From: Fimbriimonadales bacterium
Lineage (GTDB): Bacteria > Armatimonadota > Fimbriimonadia > Fimbriimonadales > ATM1
Assembly: GCA_026129745.1 (NCBI GenBank)
Contig: JAHCHL010000013.1
Coordinates: 38,745 to 102,744 of the forward strand
Length of the DNA: 64,000 nt
Direction: 5' to 3'
Shown: positions 63,663-64,000 of the stretch, piece by piece
Layout of the letters: every line of letters begins with the position of its first letter
How positions within the stretch are numbered: the first letter of the stretch is position 1
Notes under the pieces: generated by a model
What the model was told of the DNA's origin: nothing
The model's input: the letters and a program-made list of their open reading frames with translations, nothing else
Databases searched by the model: none
Made by a program: the position numbers and the translations under genes

Positions 63663-64000
63663 TTAGTAGCTGGTCCTTGCGGCAGTCGGCCGCTCATCGT
63701 TTGCAGCATGTTGCGTCAAATTGACAACATCGGTGCCATCGTCTCGCATCCGATAGATTTCTCCTATTCCAAAATTGCGCACGGTCCATACAATTGAGCT
63801 GCTATCTGGCGTGTAATGCGGGTCGAAATTATCGTTGAGATTGGAAGTAAGTTGAACTTGGTTTGCGCCACTTGCATCCATTCTGTAGACTTGAGCTGTA
63901 CCGGACAAGTACGAAACAAAGCAAATTTTGGAACCATTCGGGCTATAGCTTGGATCGCCAGCATCCGCCGCATGAAATGTCAGTTGAACAACATTCGACT
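63663..64000 (-). CDS. TolB/PD40-type beta-propeller protein, C-terminal part (cut by window edge)
   Basis: About 112 residues at the 3' end of a gene that runs past base 64000. The repeat units read DAGDPSYSPNGSKICFVSYL and DNFDPHYTPDSSSIVWTV, followed by IYRMRDDGTDVVNLTQHAAND, the PD40 (TolB-like) propeller pattern, roughly 40 residues each. The last unit breaks off after ERPTAARTSY with no following strand, so the C-terminus may be truncated. Such propellers bind envelope or surface partners. Its stop lies three bases after the M28 peptidase stop on the other strand. Confidence 0.75.
   Translation of the reverse strand, partial: SNVVQLTFHAADAGDPSYSPNGSKICFVSYLSGTAQVYRMDASGANQVQLTSNLNDNFDPHYTPDSSSIVWTVRNFGIGEIYRMRDDGTDVVNLTQHAANDERPTAARTSY

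Overview
The window (about 50% GC, densely coded) is chromosomal DNA of a bacterium that I cannot name with certainty. My best guess is Armatimonadota, Fimbriimonadia-like. The reasons are a DapL-type aminotransferase, SLH and FG-GAP secreted proteins, a redoxin/cytochrome/copper-monooxygenase-like pair, and frequent TTG/GTG starts with good Shine-Dalgarno sites. I see no transposase, integrase, phage gene, CRISPR array or rRNA gene.

Layout. 1-2399: sugar-nucleotide and polysaccharide genes (Cof-type HAD phosphatase cut by the window edge, DegT/DnrJ aminotransferase, sugar-1-phosphate nucleotidyltransferase). 2472-8031: a large secreted protein, a NapH-like polyferredoxin with a TPR tail, a nitrilase-family amidohydrolase and the biotin carboxyl carrier protein. 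Two tRNAs follow (Arg-TCG minus strand, Pro-GGG plus strand). 8314-16260: an exported-protein cluster of four large minus-strand genes, one of them an FG-GAP/ASPIC-UnbV propeller and the other three without a known role. 16281-16820 looks like decayed coding sequence. 16855-26510, mostly plus strand: methylisocitrate lyase and (methyl)citrate synthase with a clear terminator, a five-PAS hybrid histidine kinase, small proteins, a MerR-TOBE regulator (minus), miaB, and the redoxin/cytochrome pair. An MFS transporter follows on the minus strand.

27828-52912 is one co-directional minus-strand translation supercluster in which str, S10, spc and alpha are joined: rpsL-rpsG-fusA-tuf-rpsJ-rplC-rplD-rplW-rplB-rpsS-[two exported proteins]-rplV-rpsC-rplP-rpmC-rpsQ-rplN-rplX-rplE-[fusA paralogue]-rpsN-rpsH-rplF-rplR-rpsE-rpmD-rplO-secY-adk-map-infA-rpmJ-rpsM-rpsK-rpsD-rpoA-rplQ-truA-rplM-rpsI. 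Many genes overlap by 1-4 bases. The order is canonical except for two insertions: a translationally coupled pair of signal-peptide proteins between rpsS and rplV, and an EF-G-like GTPase between rplE and rpsN. A sigma-70 promoter and a leader with three hairpins, the last an intrinsic terminator just before rpsL, precede the cluster.

53163-64000: dtd, a BamE-like membrane protein, an ABM monooxygenase behind a promoter with an overlapping perfect dyad, an ECF sigma factor with a coupled anti-sigma-like protein, folC-dapL, a small membrane protein, a LarA-type racemase, tRNA-Trp, a Gfo/Idh/MocA oxidoreductase, an enoyl-CoA hydratase, a mini SLH protein, an M28 peptidase and the end of a TolB-like propeller protein cut by the window edge.

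The most unusual item is the exported paralogue pair inside the S10 operon. All functions come from reading motifs in translated sequence; no database search was possible.
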